A stretch of DNA of 64,000 nt, taken from positions 186,001 through 250,000 of the forward strand of contig JAFAFE010000005.1 of NCBI GenBank assembly GCA_023423655.1, given 5' to 3'. The notes beneath the pieces are model-generated. The model made no database searches, was not told where the DNA came from, and saw only the letters and a list, made by a program, of their open reading frames with translations. Shown piece after piece: positions 17,019-25,740 of this stretch; within the stretch, counting starts at the first letter, position 1, and every line of letters begins with the position of its first letter. This DNA is from Pseudomonadota bacterium (GTDB lineage Bacteria > Pseudomonadota > Alphaproteobacteria > Sphingomonadales > Sphingomonadaceae). The position numbers were made by a program, and so were the translations under genes.

Positions 17019-17986
17019 CAGGAAACCTCCTCTGCCCAGGATGGTGCCCCGGTCCGGATCGCCGCGCGCAAGGTCGCCGAACGCGCACGCGGATTGCGTG
17101 CCAGTTCTGCCTCACTCGGACGAACCGCCTTGGTCACAGTGGTAAAAGTCGGGTCCGGCCCGCGCTCTGCCGTTGGCGGCAAATGTCGCGAGCCGGTCCC
17201 TTGCGCCCCGCTCCGGCGTTTCAAAAATTGTTTGACGATACGGTCTTCAAGACTGTGGAATGTCACAATCGCCAGCCGACCGCCGGGTTTCAGCACCGCT
17301 TCCGCCGCGCGCAGCCCGTCGTTCAACTCGTCCAACTCGCGGTTGAGATGGATGCGAATTGCCTGGAAAGTGCGGGTCGCCGGATCCTTCTTGTCGTGCG
17401 GCTTATGGCCGACCGCCTTGCGCACAATCGTGGCCAGTTCGCCGGTGCGCGACAAGGGCCGCGCCGCGACAATCGCGCGGGCGATGCGGCGCGAACGATG
17501 CTCTTCGCCATATTGATAGATGACATCGGCAATATCGGCTTCGGGCGCGCTGTTGAGCCAGTCGGCGGCGCTCATGCCCGCTTGCTCCATCCGCATATCG
17601 AGCGGACCGTCGCCTTGGAAGGAAAAGCCGCGATGCGCTTCATCAAGCTGCATCGAGGACACGCCAATGTCGAGCGTGACACCATCGACCTCGGCCGCGC
17701 CCGTCCCTTCGACCAGTGCCTCCATATCGGAAAAGCGGCCCGCAAGAAGCGTGAGTTTACCGTCGCTCGCCGCGACCAGTTCCTGGCCCTTGGCAATCGC
17801 GTCGGGGTCGCGGTCAATCGCGATGACATTGGCACCCGCCGCCATGATCGCACGGCTATAGCCGCCAGCGCCGAACGTGCCGTCGACCACCGTATCGCCA
17901 TCGACAATAGCAAGGGCGGCAACCACCTCGTCGCGCATCACGGGCGCGTGGCGCGGATCATCGTGGAAGGCAGGCAATCCGCTCAT
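17018..17986 (-). CDS. rsmH: 16S rRNA m4C1402 methyltransferase RsmH (MraW)
   Basis: SAM-dependent methyltransferase that modifies N4 of C1402 in 16S rRNA. The SAM-binding motif is VVDGTFGAGGYSRAIM (about 33-48), followed by VIAIDRDPDAI. GFSFQGDGPLDMRM, NRELDELNDGL and VTFHSLEDRIVK are family landmarks. Length (322) is standard. It overlaps mraZ by 4 nt and ftsL by one base, so it belongs to the first part of the dcw transcript. Confidence 0.97.
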   Translation of the reverse strand: MSGLPAFHDDPRHAPVMRDEVVAALAIVDGDTVVDGTFGAGGYSRAIMAAGANVIAIDRDPDAIAKGQELVAASDGKLTLLAGRFSDMEALVEGTGAAEVDGVTLDIGVSSMQLDEAHRGFSFQGDGPLDMRMEQAGMSAADWLNSAPEADIADVIYQYGEEHRSRRIARAIVAARPLSRTGELATIVRKAVGHKPHDKKDPATRTFQAIRIHLNRELDELNDGLRAAEAVLKPGGRLAIVTFHSLEDRIVKQFLKRRSGAQGTGSRHLPPTAERGPDPTFTTVTKAVRPSEAELARNPRARSATLRAAIRTGAPSWAEEVS

Positions 17987-18468
17987 TTGCGCTTGCCTCC
18001 ATTGTCCATCAGATATTGGGCCGCCACCTTCAGAGGGGCATAGCTGTCGTCAGCGGCCATCAATGTCTGGGGATCCCAGATTTCAAAATATTCGCCTGCG
18101 CCGTGGAGGAACACCGCCTTGTCGAGCTTGCCGAGCATTTTCAGCACCGGCGGCAGGATGAAGCGGCCCGATCCGTCGAGCGAGACTTGTTCGGTCAGGC
18201 CGAATTTGCGGCGGTTGGCGGCATCGCGGTCATAATCAAGGCCGCGCGCAATCGCATTCTGCTCTTCACGGCTGATGTCATCCAGCATCTTCTGCAAGCG
18301 TTCGGGGCCAAACGCGATCAGACAGTCGGATTTTTCATGCTTGGTGACGCACAGCGTGATGCCGTCGGATTTGGGGATCGAATTGCGCAGAGTCGCGGGG
18401 ATAGCAAGACGACCTTTATCGTCTATCGCAGATAGGGCAGGCCCGGAATAGATACCCGCAAGCGCCAC
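17983..18468 (-). CDS. mraZ: Transcriptional regulator MraZ
   Basis: AbrB-fold DNA-binding protein that autoregulates the dcw promoter in bacteria where it has been studied. Two swapped-hairpin domains are visible, one around SAIDDKGRLAIPATLR (13-28) and the other around VSLDGSGRFILPP, each with the conserved D-x-x-G-R motif. The 161-residue length fits. It is the first gene of the cluster and is preceded by a G-tract array with 10-bp spacing that matches what is known of MraZ operators. Confidence 0.96.
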   Translation of the reverse strand: MALAGIYSGPALSAIDDKGRLAIPATLRNSIPKSDGITLCVTKHEKSDCLIAFGPERLQKMLDDISREEQNAIARGLDYDRDAANRRKFGLTEQVSLDGSGRFILPPVLKMLGKLDKAVFLHGAGEYFEIWDPQTLMAADDSYAPLKVAAQYLMDNGGKRK

Positions 18469-18933
18469 TATAACCCCTCAAAAAAACATCCCACTCAGCC
18501 CGAAGGCCATCGACTTGAGAGCGGGCACAATCTTCCACGCAGCGAAAAGCACACCGGCGTTAACGGTCCGGCTGCCGTTCGACTCGATCAGTCGCGCAAG
18601 GAGAGAGCCCCTCTCGAAGGCTATGCATAACAAGGGTTCATCGGGGTGAAAAGGGGAAAATTGGGGATAGTCGGGGAAAAACGGGAAATATCGCGGATTC
18701 TTTGGGGATGGAAAGCGCAAAATGCGACGGGCCGATGCCCAACGCGCATCGTCGTTACAGCTTGTTCCCATCATGTTCGTTTTCAGACAGTTAGCGCGGT
18801 GGCAAAGAGGGGGGCGGAAGCGATTCCCGGATGCGCCTTCCTTGCCCTGCACCAGCGCGCGAGGCTGGCGATGGACGCGCGACCTTCCTTCCTCTTGCGC
18901 ACAGGCGAAAGGGAGGTGGTCGTCCGGCAAATG
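18469..18933. other. Intergenic region upstream of mraZ
   Basis: A 465-bp stretch with no convincing gene. The part nearest mraZ should carry the dcw promoter, although I could not fix -35 and -10 boxes with confidence. The centre carries the G-tract array listed separately. The part at about 18780-18925 is GC-rich with several short inverted repeats, including CCAGC/GCTGG on the minus strand, so it may encode a structured RNA, but it lacks the conserved cores of RNase P RNA, tmRNA or SRP RNA. Confidence 0.5.
18633..18687. promoter_or_regulatory. Candidate MraZ box array (G-tracts with exact 10-bp spacing)
   Basis: On the plus strand, runs of three or four G begin at 18634, 18643, 18653, 18663, 18673 and 18683, so six tracts share a 10-bp period, mostly as GGGG followed by A or T. 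MraZ in E. coli is known to bind TGGGN direct repeats separated by 5 nt, which also gives a 10-bp period. The array lies 165-215 bp upstream of the mraZ start. The regular helical spacing makes chance unlikely. The same sequence satisfies a four-tract G-quadruplex pattern, so a DNA-structure role is an alternative. Confidence 0.65.
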
Positions 18934-20154
18934 TCAGAGTTTGAGGCGGACCGGTTGTGCGCGCGGCTGGCTGGCGGGCTGATCTGCCGAACGGTCGGCC
19001 AGATCATCAAGCCGTTCGCTCAGCCACGCCATATTGTCCGCACGCCATAAGGCTGGCGATAAATCCTCGTCCCCGCTGCCCAAGAAAGCGGGCGCCAGCC
19101 AATGCTGCGCGTCGAGCAAGTCAGCGTCGCCCAGTATCAGCGCGCGCCCTTTGCCCACTGCGCAGTCCGCAAGCGCACCGCCAAGGCGGATCGTGCAGGC
19201 AACGCCCTTCGCCTGTCCCTTGGGCGCAAAAATACCGGGCGCGGCGAGCGCAAGGCGGTGCGGGCCGTCATTAATCCGCAAGTCGGGCCGCTCCGGACCA
19301 TTTGCGGGGAGGATGAGATCCAACCCCCAATGGTCGAGCAACGGGGTGAGCAGGCTTGTCACCGGCGGGTTGCGCTTGTCGCCCAACGGATAAGGCGGCT
19401 CCCAAGCAAGGAAAGCATCGGCGAGGATCAGCGCCTTGCCGCCCCCGCGCGCCCAAGCGTCAAGCGCCACCAGTTCGGCAGGCGCGAGCGCGCGTGGATG
19501 GGCGACGAGCAATACGCCCTGTTTGGGCAGGCTCTGGCGTGTCACCACGTCAATCGGCGTGACCGCAAAGCGTTGCTGGAGCAGCCGATAGGCTGGCGCC
19601 GGGGCCGCAGCATCGCCTTGGAGCGCGGCGGCAATATCGGCATTTTCAGCCTCCCCCCACAGCAAAGGCAGACTGGTGAGGAGCGTGAGCGGCGTCTGGC
19701 GGGGAGGCAGCATATAGGCTTTGCGGATGGCAAAGCCTGCAACCAGCGACAGCAACAGCGCCGCTGCGATGATAATCCCCGCTCCGGTCCAGCCTTTCCC
19801 GCGCGCGCGCCAATGCTGCACCACTCCATCGCCTACCGCGCACCATAAGGCGCTGATGATGAAGAGCGCGCTATGCTGTTGCCAGCCGGTCCGCACCGCC
19901 ACGGTCGTGGTCATCAGGAGATGCGCCACGCTCACCACAATGAGCGCAAGCGCCAAACCGGTGGCGCGCGCTTTGCGCTCCAAAGGGGCGAGCAGCAACA
20001 CCGGCACCAGCAGGGTGATAAAGCGCGGCGGCACGGCGAGCAGCGGGTCGAGGCGGGCTTCAACCACCCAGCCAGACCAGAAGGGGGTCAATAAAAGGTC
20101 CGCCGCAAAAAAGGCGAGCAGCGCCCATATTATCCGGCGGTCAAGGCGTGTCAT
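18934..20154 (-). CDS. Membrane protein with GldG-like extracytoplasmic domain
   Basis: A 406-residue protein with about four or five N-terminal membrane segments (residues 8-155), then a soluble domain. The soluble part contains LPKQGVLLVAHPRALAPAE and ARGGGKALILADAF, and later GKGRALILGDADLLD. These resemble the GldG/DUF4350-type sugar-binding-like domain that accompanies some ABC transporters, but no transporter subunit is nearby. It probably forms an operon with the small membrane protein and cysteine synthase upstream (44-nt gap). Function unknown. Confidence 0.7.
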   Translation of the reverse strand: MTRLDRRIIWALLAFFAADLLLTPFWSGWVVEARLDPLLAVPPRFITLLVPVLLLAPLERKARATGLALALIVVSVAHLLMTTTVAVRTGWQQHSALFIISALWCAVGDGVVQHWRARGKGWTGAGIIIAAALLLSLVAGFAIRKAYMLPPRQTPLTLLTSLPLLWGEAENADIAAALQGDAAAPAPAYRLLQQRFAVTPIDVVTRQSLPKQGVLLVAHPRALAPAELVALDAWARGGGKALILADAFLAWEPPYPLGDKRNPPVTSLLTPLLDHWGLDLILPANGPERPDLRINDGPHRLALAAPGIFAPKGQAKGVACTIRLGGALADCAVGKGRALILGDADLLDAQHWLAPAFLGSGDEDLSPALWRADNMAWLSERLDDLADRSADQPASQPRAQPVRLKL

Positions 20155-20198
20155 AAGGCACCGCTTCCGGCCAAGGCTCTCCCTTCCATCACGCGGGC

Positions 20199-20603
20199 TT
20201 ACTGGCCGCGCGGCTGGTTATTGCTGGGCGGCAAGTCCTGCACCCGTTCGCCGGGGCGCACCGATGGCGGGAGCGCGTTGGCGCTACCATTCGCATTGGG
20301 ATTAGGGTTGGCAGCAGGATTGCCGTTCGTATTGCCATTACCATTCGCCCCGCGCGGCAAGGTCGGGCGCATATGCGGGACCGGCGTTTCCGAAGGCGGC
20401 GCGGGCTGCACGCCCAGTTCCGACAAAGATTCGGTCGGCGCTTTATCCTTGCGCACAACATCGCTCACATCTCTGTCAAAAGAAAAGGCGCTGCCTTCCT
20501 TCTGGTCCGCCAATATACCGGCGAGCCCTACCAGAAGGATCACCGCAGCGAGGCCGATACCGCCAATCTGGAGGCGGCGATAATGGTCAACCGAACGAAA
20601 CAT
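20199..20603 (-). CDS. Small single-pass membrane protein with Asn/Gly/Pro-rich tail
   Basis: A 134-residue product starting MFRSVDHYRRLQIGG. One membrane segment (about 12-32) is followed by a hydrophilic part that ends in a low-complexity Asn/Gly/Ala/Pro region (GNGNTNGNPAANPNPNANG). I do not recognise a family. An in-frame extension upstream to 20723 would run into the cysteine synthase gene, so the ATG at 20603 is preferred. It lies 40 nt after that gene and 44 nt before the GldG-like gene and is probably co-transcribed with both. Confidence 0.65.
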   Translation of the reverse strand: MFRSVDHYRRLQIGGIGLAAVILLVGLAGILADQKEGSAFSFDRDVSDVVRKDKAPTESLSELGVQPAPPSETPVPHMRPTLPRGANGNGNTNGNPAANPNPNANGSANALPPSVRPGERVQDLPPSNNQPRGQ

Positions 20604-20643
20604 CGCGCTCTTTTGCCCGAAGCGGAGCGGCTTGCCAATCCCT

Positions 20644-21660
20644 TTAGCCGGTCGGCAAGCCCTTGGCGGCGCGCCATTCGGGATTGAACAGCGTGGACAG
20701 ATAGCGGAACCCCGTATCGGCAAGGATGGTCACAATCCGCTTACCCGGCCCAAGCTCGCGCGCGAGCGCCATCGCGCCCGCCACATTGATGCCCGACGAC
20801 AAGCCGACGCACAGACCTTCCTGATTGAGCAAGGCTTCGACCTGCGCCAATCCTTCGGCGTCGGAGATACGGAATTGCGTATCAATCGGCGCGCCTTCCA
20901 GATTGCCGGTGATGCGCCCCTGCCCGATACCTTCGGCAACGCTCGATCCTTCGGCGCGCAATTCGCCGCACGCATAATAATTATAAAGCGCCGCGCCATG
21001 CGGGTCAGTGAGCGCAATGGTGATATTTTCATCCTTGGCTTTAAGGCCAAGCGCCACGCCCGCAATCGTGCCGCCCGTGCCTGCTGCGCAAGTGAAGCCG
21101 TCTATCCGCCCGTCCATCTGCGCCCAGATTTCTTCGGCGGTGCCGTGGATATGCGCCTTGCGGTTGGCGATATTGTCAAACTGGTTGGCCCAGATGGCAT
21201 TATCGGTTTCTTCGGCAATGCGCCGCGAGGTATGCACGAAATGCCCCGGATTGGCATAAGGCGCGGCAGGCACCAGAACGAGTTCTGCGCCCAGAGCGAC
21301 CAGCGTGTCTTTCTTTTCCTGGCTTTGCGTTTCGGGCATGACGATGATCGTCTTATAGCCTTTGGCGTTACCGACGAGCGCCAGACCGATGCCGGTATTG
21401 CCCGCCGTCCCTTCGACAATCGTGCCGCCGGGACGGATTTGCCCGCGCGCTTCGGCATCCTCGACAATATAGAGCGCCGCACGGTCCTTGATCGACGCGC
21501 CAGGATTGGCAAATTCGCATTTGGCGTAAATATCGCAGCCGGTCGCGGCACTGGGTCCGGCAAGCCGCACCATCGGCGTATTGCCGATCAGCGCGAGACT
21601 ATCGGGAACGGGGGAAGGAACGGACACGGACGAGGAAGATGAGGAGGAAGCCTTGGTCAT
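20644..21660 (-). CDS. cysK: Cysteine synthase (O-acetylserine sulfhydrylase)
   Basis: PLP-dependent enzyme that makes L-cysteine from O-acetylserine and sulfide in the cytoplasm. The PLP lysine is Lys58 in NPGASIKDRAA. EGTAGNTGIGLA (83-94) replaces the usual SGNTG loop, and GTGGTIAGVALGL binds the phosphate. The product is 338 residues. It begins with an unusual Ser-rich stretch (eight of residues 5-13 are Ser) not part of the fold. Substrate preference within the cysteine synthase/cystathionine beta-synthase group cannot be fixed from sequence, so the symbol is the most likely one. Confidence 0.88.
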   Translation of the reverse strand: MTKASSSSSSSVSVPSPVPDSLALIGNTPMVRLAGPSAATGCDIYAKCEFANPGASIKDRAALYIVEDAEARGQIRPGGTIVEGTAGNTGIGLALVGNAKGYKTIIVMPETQSQEKKDTLVALGAELVLVPAAPYANPGHFVHTSRRIAEETDNAIWANQFDNIANRKAHIHGTAEEIWAQMDGRIDGFTCAAGTGGTIAGVALGLKAKDENITIALTDPHGAALYNYYACGELRAEGSSVAEGIGQGRITGNLEGAPIDTQFRISDAEGLAQVEALLNQEGLCVGLSSGINVAGAMALARELGPGKRIVTILADTGFRYLSTLFNPEWRAAKGLPTG

Positions 21661-21788
21661 AAGTTGCTTCTGTAACCAACCCTGAGCGGGGCGACAAGCA
21701 AGGCCTGCTTGGGGACTCCCACAAGATTTCTTGGGCGAGTTCCTTCAAGTCTTTCTGCCCGCCCTTTCAAACCTGTCCTCCCTAAGCC

Positions 21789-23051
21789 CTAGCGCGGCTT
21801 AACCGTAGAAGGCACATGGGCGGGCGCGCACCAGCGCATCGGCACGCCGACATTGCGATTCGCTTCTTCATTATAGGCGATGCGCCCTGCCCCTTTGGGC
21901 TCGATCACTATCCCGCTTGCTGTGCGCCAGACCTGTCCGGTGCGGCGCGGCGTGCCGACCGGCGCGAGTGCCGTTTCGGGGTTGGTCGTGCCGCGCGTAA
22001 TCATCCCGTGCCGCCGCCCGTCATAATAGAAATAATGCGGGGCATCGGTGCATAATGTGCCTTCATTGACATAATGGCCGGGCGCGATGCCCAACGGTCC
22101 GACGGGTGCAGGCATCCCCGCTCCGGGGTCGAAAAGGCAAGCGCCAAGCCCTTCGCGGAACGCCTTGGATGATCCGTCCAGCGTAACGGTTTCGGCGGGA
22201 ATTACGGGCGAGGATATGCTAATCGTATCGGCATACATCATGATACCGAGCATTTCCGATGACAGCGTGGACGCCCATAATTTTTCCGCCGGCGCTAAAC
22301 TGAACCGCGTGTCGAACTGGTTATTGAAGCGCACATTCATGGACGTGCCGCGGGACACCGTCGGCACGTCCATGATCATCAACACATTGCCATCGGCATT
22401 ACAGGCCAGCAGGATATTGCGGATTTTCCCTGTGCGCGGCAAGGCAGCAAAGGAGCCAGTCTGGTCGTGCAAAGCTCGCCAGTTTCCCGCCCCTGCGCTT
22501 TGCGGAGCAGGCGCTGGCCGAGCTGCCGGAACCGGGGCTGCCGCTGTCGCCGCTGCGCCCGTCCAAGCCGCTGGCGCAAAGCGGCGCACCGCCGCTTGCA
22601 TCCGCTGTGACAGGCTGGCGGGGCTGCACAAGGTCAGCGTCAATTCATCGACCTCGACACGGTCGCGCGCCGGTGCGCCCATCTGGTAGGTCGCGCGATT
22701 AGGGCCAAGCGACTTTACCCGCTCGAACGCAGTTCCGCCCAGCGACACTGTGGTGGTGAACTCGGTAAAGCCGCTGCGCAACCGCGTTGCTTTGGTAATG
22801 CGGTGGAGTTCGGCTTGCGGCTCGCGGCCCATTTGCGGATTTTCGAAATAATAGATGTTGCCCCAACGGGTGCCGTCATAAACATAAACCTGACCGGTCG
22901 AACCGCATTGATTATATTGGTCCACCCACGCGCCCTTGGCGATGGGCAAGGACGGTCCGCTTTGCGCCATCCCTTCGTGCACTACAAAGACCGATGCCGC
23001 CAAAGCCGCGCCCGCGGCCAACACCAATATCGAAACACCCCCTCTTATCAT
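21789..23051 (-). CDS. Secreted protein with a repeated Cys/YxYDG module
   Basis: A 420-residue product with an N-terminal signal peptide (hydrophobic 7-24, then HEGMAQS). The ATG at 23051 has a GGGGGG Shine-Dalgarno 6 nt upstream and is chosen over an in-frame ATG at 23084. The mature protein has a related module at each end: KGAWVDQYNQC followed by VYVYDGTRWGNI near the N-terminus, and PGHYVNEGTLC followed by YFYYDGRRHGMI nearer the C-terminus. A Pro/Ala-rich linker lies in the middle. I do not recognise the family; it is monocistronic in appearance. Confidence 0.7.
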   Translation of the reverse strand: MIRGGVSILVLAAGAALAASVFVVHEGMAQSGPSLPIAKGAWVDQYNQCGSTGQVYVYDGTRWGNIYYFENPQMGREPQAELHRITKATRLRSGFTEFTTTVSLGGTAFERVKSLGPNRATYQMGAPARDRVEVDELTLTLCSPASLSQRMQAAVRRFAPAAWTGAAATAAAPVPAARPAPAPQSAGAGNWRALHDQTGSFAALPRTGKIRNILLACNADGNVLMIMDVPTVSRGTSMNVRFNNQFDTRFSLAPAEKLWASTLSSEMLGIMMYADTISISSPVIPAETVTLDGSSKAFREGLGACLFDPGAGMPAPVGPLGIAPGHYVNEGTLCTDAPHYFYYDGRRHGMITRGTTNPETALAPVGTPRRTGQVWRTASGIVIEPKGAGRIAYNEEANRNVGVPMRWCAPAHVPSTVKPR

Positions 23052-23537
23052 CACATCCCCCCCTTTGCCCCCGCACCGGTCCACAAAGCGGCCCTGCAGG
23101 ACGGCTGATATTCTTCATGAATGATAGGAAAATTGATACAGGTTAGCCTTCGTCAATTCAAGGCGCACAGTCCATAGTGCCTCTATGCCACACATCGCTA
23201 TTATCGCGCATCTTGCTATGATTTTTGTGTGGGATGCCCCCTATTACTCTCTGATGATGATAGATTTTTCCATTACAGACATAAATTTTCTTTGGGCAAA
23301 CGCCACGAAAATGATGGTCGCGAAGTCCGTAGAAACGCGGAAAATTCGATAATATTTCTAACGGCTTAGACGAGCATTTGCACAGGGACGTCTTCATTAG
23401 TCCACCACCTTCCCGCGCCCTCCTGCACTATTTTTCCGGCCAACTGCTCCCTTTACCCCGTCAAAGCGGGTTGATTGTGAGATAATATATCATTACTGGG
23501 TGCGCCGACCAATAGCTTGCCCCGTAAGGAAACCATC
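23052..23537. other. AT-rich intergenic region between divergent genes
   Basis: About 485 bp separate a secreted-protein gene from the znuD-like receptor, which are divergently transcribed. The stretch 23140-23400 is distinctly more AT-rich than its surroundings. A 79-codon open frame lies there, but it has no recognisable family and no clear ribosome site, so I do not call it. The receptor-proximal end carries the palindrome listed separately. Confidence 0.5.
23478..23492. promoter_or_regulatory. Palindrome upstream of znuD-like gene, possible Zur box
   Basis: TGAGATA-A-TATATCA is a 7-1-7 palindrome with one mismatch, 45 bp upstream of the TTG start of the receptor gene. Zur boxes of alphaproteobacteria are AT-rich palindromes of this size and sit over the promoters of zinc-uptake genes. 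The match to a Zur consensus is only partial; position and target gene carry most of the weight. Confidence 0.4.
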
Positions 23538-25721
23538 TTGAAAACCCCCATCGCTCTCCGTCTGTCCGTCGCCGCGCTCGCGCTTGTCGCCGCTCCTGCC
23601 TTTGCGCAGGATGTTACCGGCGATACGACCGCACCCGAAGCTGCCTCGACCCGCAATGCCGATGATTTCCACAATGACGATGCGATTGTCGTGACCGGCA
23701 AATATGTGAAGGCGCTCGACGTTCTGGCGGGCGTATCGGTGGTCGGCGGCGAAAAGCTCGCGCTCGATCTGCGCCCGCAAATCGGGGACAGCCTCACCAA
23801 GCTGCCGGGCGTTTCCGCGACAAGCTTTACCCCCGGCGCCTCGCGCCCCGTATTGCGCGGCTTTCAAGGCGAGCGCGTGCGCGTCCTCACCGACGGCATC
23901 GGCTCGATTGACGTGTCCAATACCTCGGCCGACCATGCGGTCACGATCGACCCGCTTACCGCCGAGCGCATCGAAGTCCTGCGCGGCCCCGCCGTCCTCC
24001 TTTATGGCAGCTCGGCAATGGGCGGCGCGGTCAATGTCCTCGACCGCCGCATCCCGCGTGCAATGCCCGAACATGGCGTCCATGTTGACGGCCTCGCCAC
24101 CTATGGCAGCGCTGCCAAGGAACGCAGCGTCGGCGCATCGCTCGATGTGCCACTGGGCGACAAATTTGTCTGGCACGTCGATGGCACCTGGCGCAAAACC
24201 GATGATCTGCGCACCGGCGGCTATGTCTATTCGCCGCAATATCGCGCCGCACTCACCCATTTGGGCGACGAAGCAACCGAAGAAGGCGAAAGTGAAGAAG
24301 CCGCCGAAGCCTATGGCGCAGCAAAGCTCAAGGGACGCATCCCAAACAGCGCGACCGAAACCAAGAGTGCGGGCACCGGCTTTGCGCTCATCACCGACCG
24401 CGGTAATCTGGGCGTATCGGTCGGCTATTTCGAAACCAATTATGGCGTGCCGGGCCGCCCCGAGCTTGAGCATCATCATGACCATGACCACGGGCATGAC
24501 CATGATGATGACCACGGCCATGAACATCACCATGATCATGGTGATGTGACCATCGGCATGAAGCAGTGGCGCGCGGATTTGCGTGGCGAGGTTGAAACCG
24601 GCGGCGGCTTTCTTGACCGCATCCGCGTGCGCGCAGGTTTTGCCGATTATACCCACACCGAATTTGAAGGCGGCAATGTCGGCACGGTTTTCTACAATCA
24701 GGGCATTGAGGGCCGGTTGGAGCTGGTCCAGCGCGAGCGCAATGGCTGGTCGGGCACCAGCGGCTTCCAATATAATAGCCGCGACATGAGCGCGGTCGGC
24801 GATGAAGCGTTCGTCCCGCCCAACCATACCGAACAAAGTGGCTTGTTCACGTTGCAGGAACTGGAATTGGGCAATCTCGGCCTTGAAGGCGCGCTGCGTT
24901 ATGAACATACGCGCGTCGCCGCTCCGTCGGTTGAGGGCAAGCGCAATTTCAATGCTTTGTCGGGCGCGCTCGGCATGTCTTACAAGCCTGACCCCGACAT
25001 CAAGCTGGGCGTCAACCTCACCCGCGCGGTGCGCGCGCCGTCCGCCGAAGAATTGTTCGCCGATGGCCCGCATATCGCGACACAAAGCTATGAAATCGGC
25101 AACGCCAACCTGAAACTGGAAAAAAGCTGGGGCGGCGAAGCCTATCTGCGCGTCGACAAGCCCGGTTTCACCGCATCGCTCACCGGCTATTATACCAAGT
25201 TCGACAATTATATCTTTGATGTCGCGACCGGCGACAGCCTCGACGATCTGCCGGTGTTCCAATATATACAACGCGACGCACGCTATTATGGTTTTGAAGC
25301 CGAAGCGAGCGTCAAACTCGCCGAAACGCGCGACTGGAACTTCCTTGTCGATGGCGTCGCAGATTATGTCCATGCAAGCGCGCGTAATGATGCGGGCGAT
25401 TATGCAGCCATCCCGCGTATCCCGCCGCTGCGCTTGATGGGCGGGCTTGAGGCGCAAAGCGAGCATTTTGACGGGCGCGTCGAGGTCGAACATAGTTTCA
25501 AACAGAACCGCATCGGTGCGTTCGAAACCCCGACCGATGCGTTTACCTTGGTCAATGCGTCGCTGGCTTGGCGTCCGATGGGGAAATCGGGCGGGCTGAC
25601 CTTGCTCTTGTCGGCCAATAATCTGTTCGATGTCGAAGCGCGCCGCGCGGCGAGTTTCACCAAGGATTATGTGCCGATGGCAGGCCGCGATTTCCGCGCT
25701 TCCGTGCGGGTAAGTTTCTGA
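23538..25721 (+). CDS. znuD: TonB-dependent receptor, ZnuD-like (zinc uptake)
   Basis: Outer-membrane beta-barrel that imports a ligand using TonB energy. The start is taken as TTG 23538, with AAGGA 7 nt upstream; the protein then begins with a clean signal peptide ending AAPAFAQ. The TonB-box region is DDAIVVTG, the plug domain follows (LRGFQGERVRVLTDG, EVLRGPAVLLYGSSAMGG), and the barrel ends in VRVSF with the usual terminal Phe. Residues about 311-335 form a loop dominated by His and Asp (over half His), typical of ZnuD-type receptors that bind zinc. Zinc specificity is inferred from this loop. Expression is probably under zinc control through the upstream palindrome. Confidence 0.85.
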   Translation: MKTPIALRLSVAALALVAAPAFAQDVTGDTTAPEAASTRNADDFHNDDAIVVTGKYVKALDVLAGVSVVGGEKLALDLRPQIGDSLTKLPGVSATSFTPGASRPVLRGFQGERVRVLTDGIGSIDVSNTSADHAVTIDPLTAERIEVLRGPAVLLYGSSAMGGAVNVLDRRIPRAMPEHGVHVDGLATYGSAAKERSVGASLDVPLGDKFVWHVDGTWRKTDDLRTGGYVYSPQYRAALTHLGDEATEEGESEEAAEAYGAAKLKGRIPNSATETKSAGTGFALITDRGNLGVSVGYFETNYGVPGRPELEHHHDHDHGHDHDDDHGHEHHHDHGDVTIGMKQWRADLRGEVETGGGFLDRIRVRAGFADYTHTEFEGGNVGTVFYNQGIEGRLELVQRERNGWSGTSGFQYNSRDMSAVGDEAFVPPNHTEQSGLFTLQELELGNLGLEGALRYEHTRVAAPSVEGKRNFNALSGALGMSYKPDPDIKLGVNLTRAVRAPSAEELFADGPHIATQSYEIGNANLKLEKSWGGEAYLRVDKPGFTASLTGYYTKFDNYIFDVATGDSLDDLPVFQYIQRDARYYGFEAEASVKLAETRDWNFLVDGVADYVHASARNDAGDYAAIPRIPPLRLMGGLEAQSEHFDGRVEVEHSFKQNRIGAFETPTDAFTLVNASLAWRPMGKSGGLTLLLSANNLFDVEARRAASFTKDYVPMAGRDFRASVRVSF

Positions 25722-25740
25722 GGTCAAAAAAAAATAAAAA

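Noticed and set aside
18633..18710. CRISPR array from regularly spaced repeats
   Set aside because: The period is 10 bp with G-tracts only; there are no 25-35 bp repeats with spacers and no cas genes.
18478..18930. A 150-codon minus-strand frame between mraZ and the GldG-like gene
   Set aside because: The translation is compositionally odd, runs straight through the G-tract array, and has no recognisable family.
18469..18933. RNase P RNA, tmRNA or SRP RNA upstream of mraZ
   Set aside because: rnpB is found at this position in some alphaproteobacteria, but the core GAGGAAAGTCCGG and ACAGAA...GGCTTA sequences are missing, as are the tmRNA tag frame and the SRP GGAAGCAGCC core.
23158..23397. 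A 79-codon minus-strand frame in the AT-rich spacer upstream of znuD
   Set aside because: No family features, no good ribosome site, and an amino acid mix typical of random AT-rich sequence.
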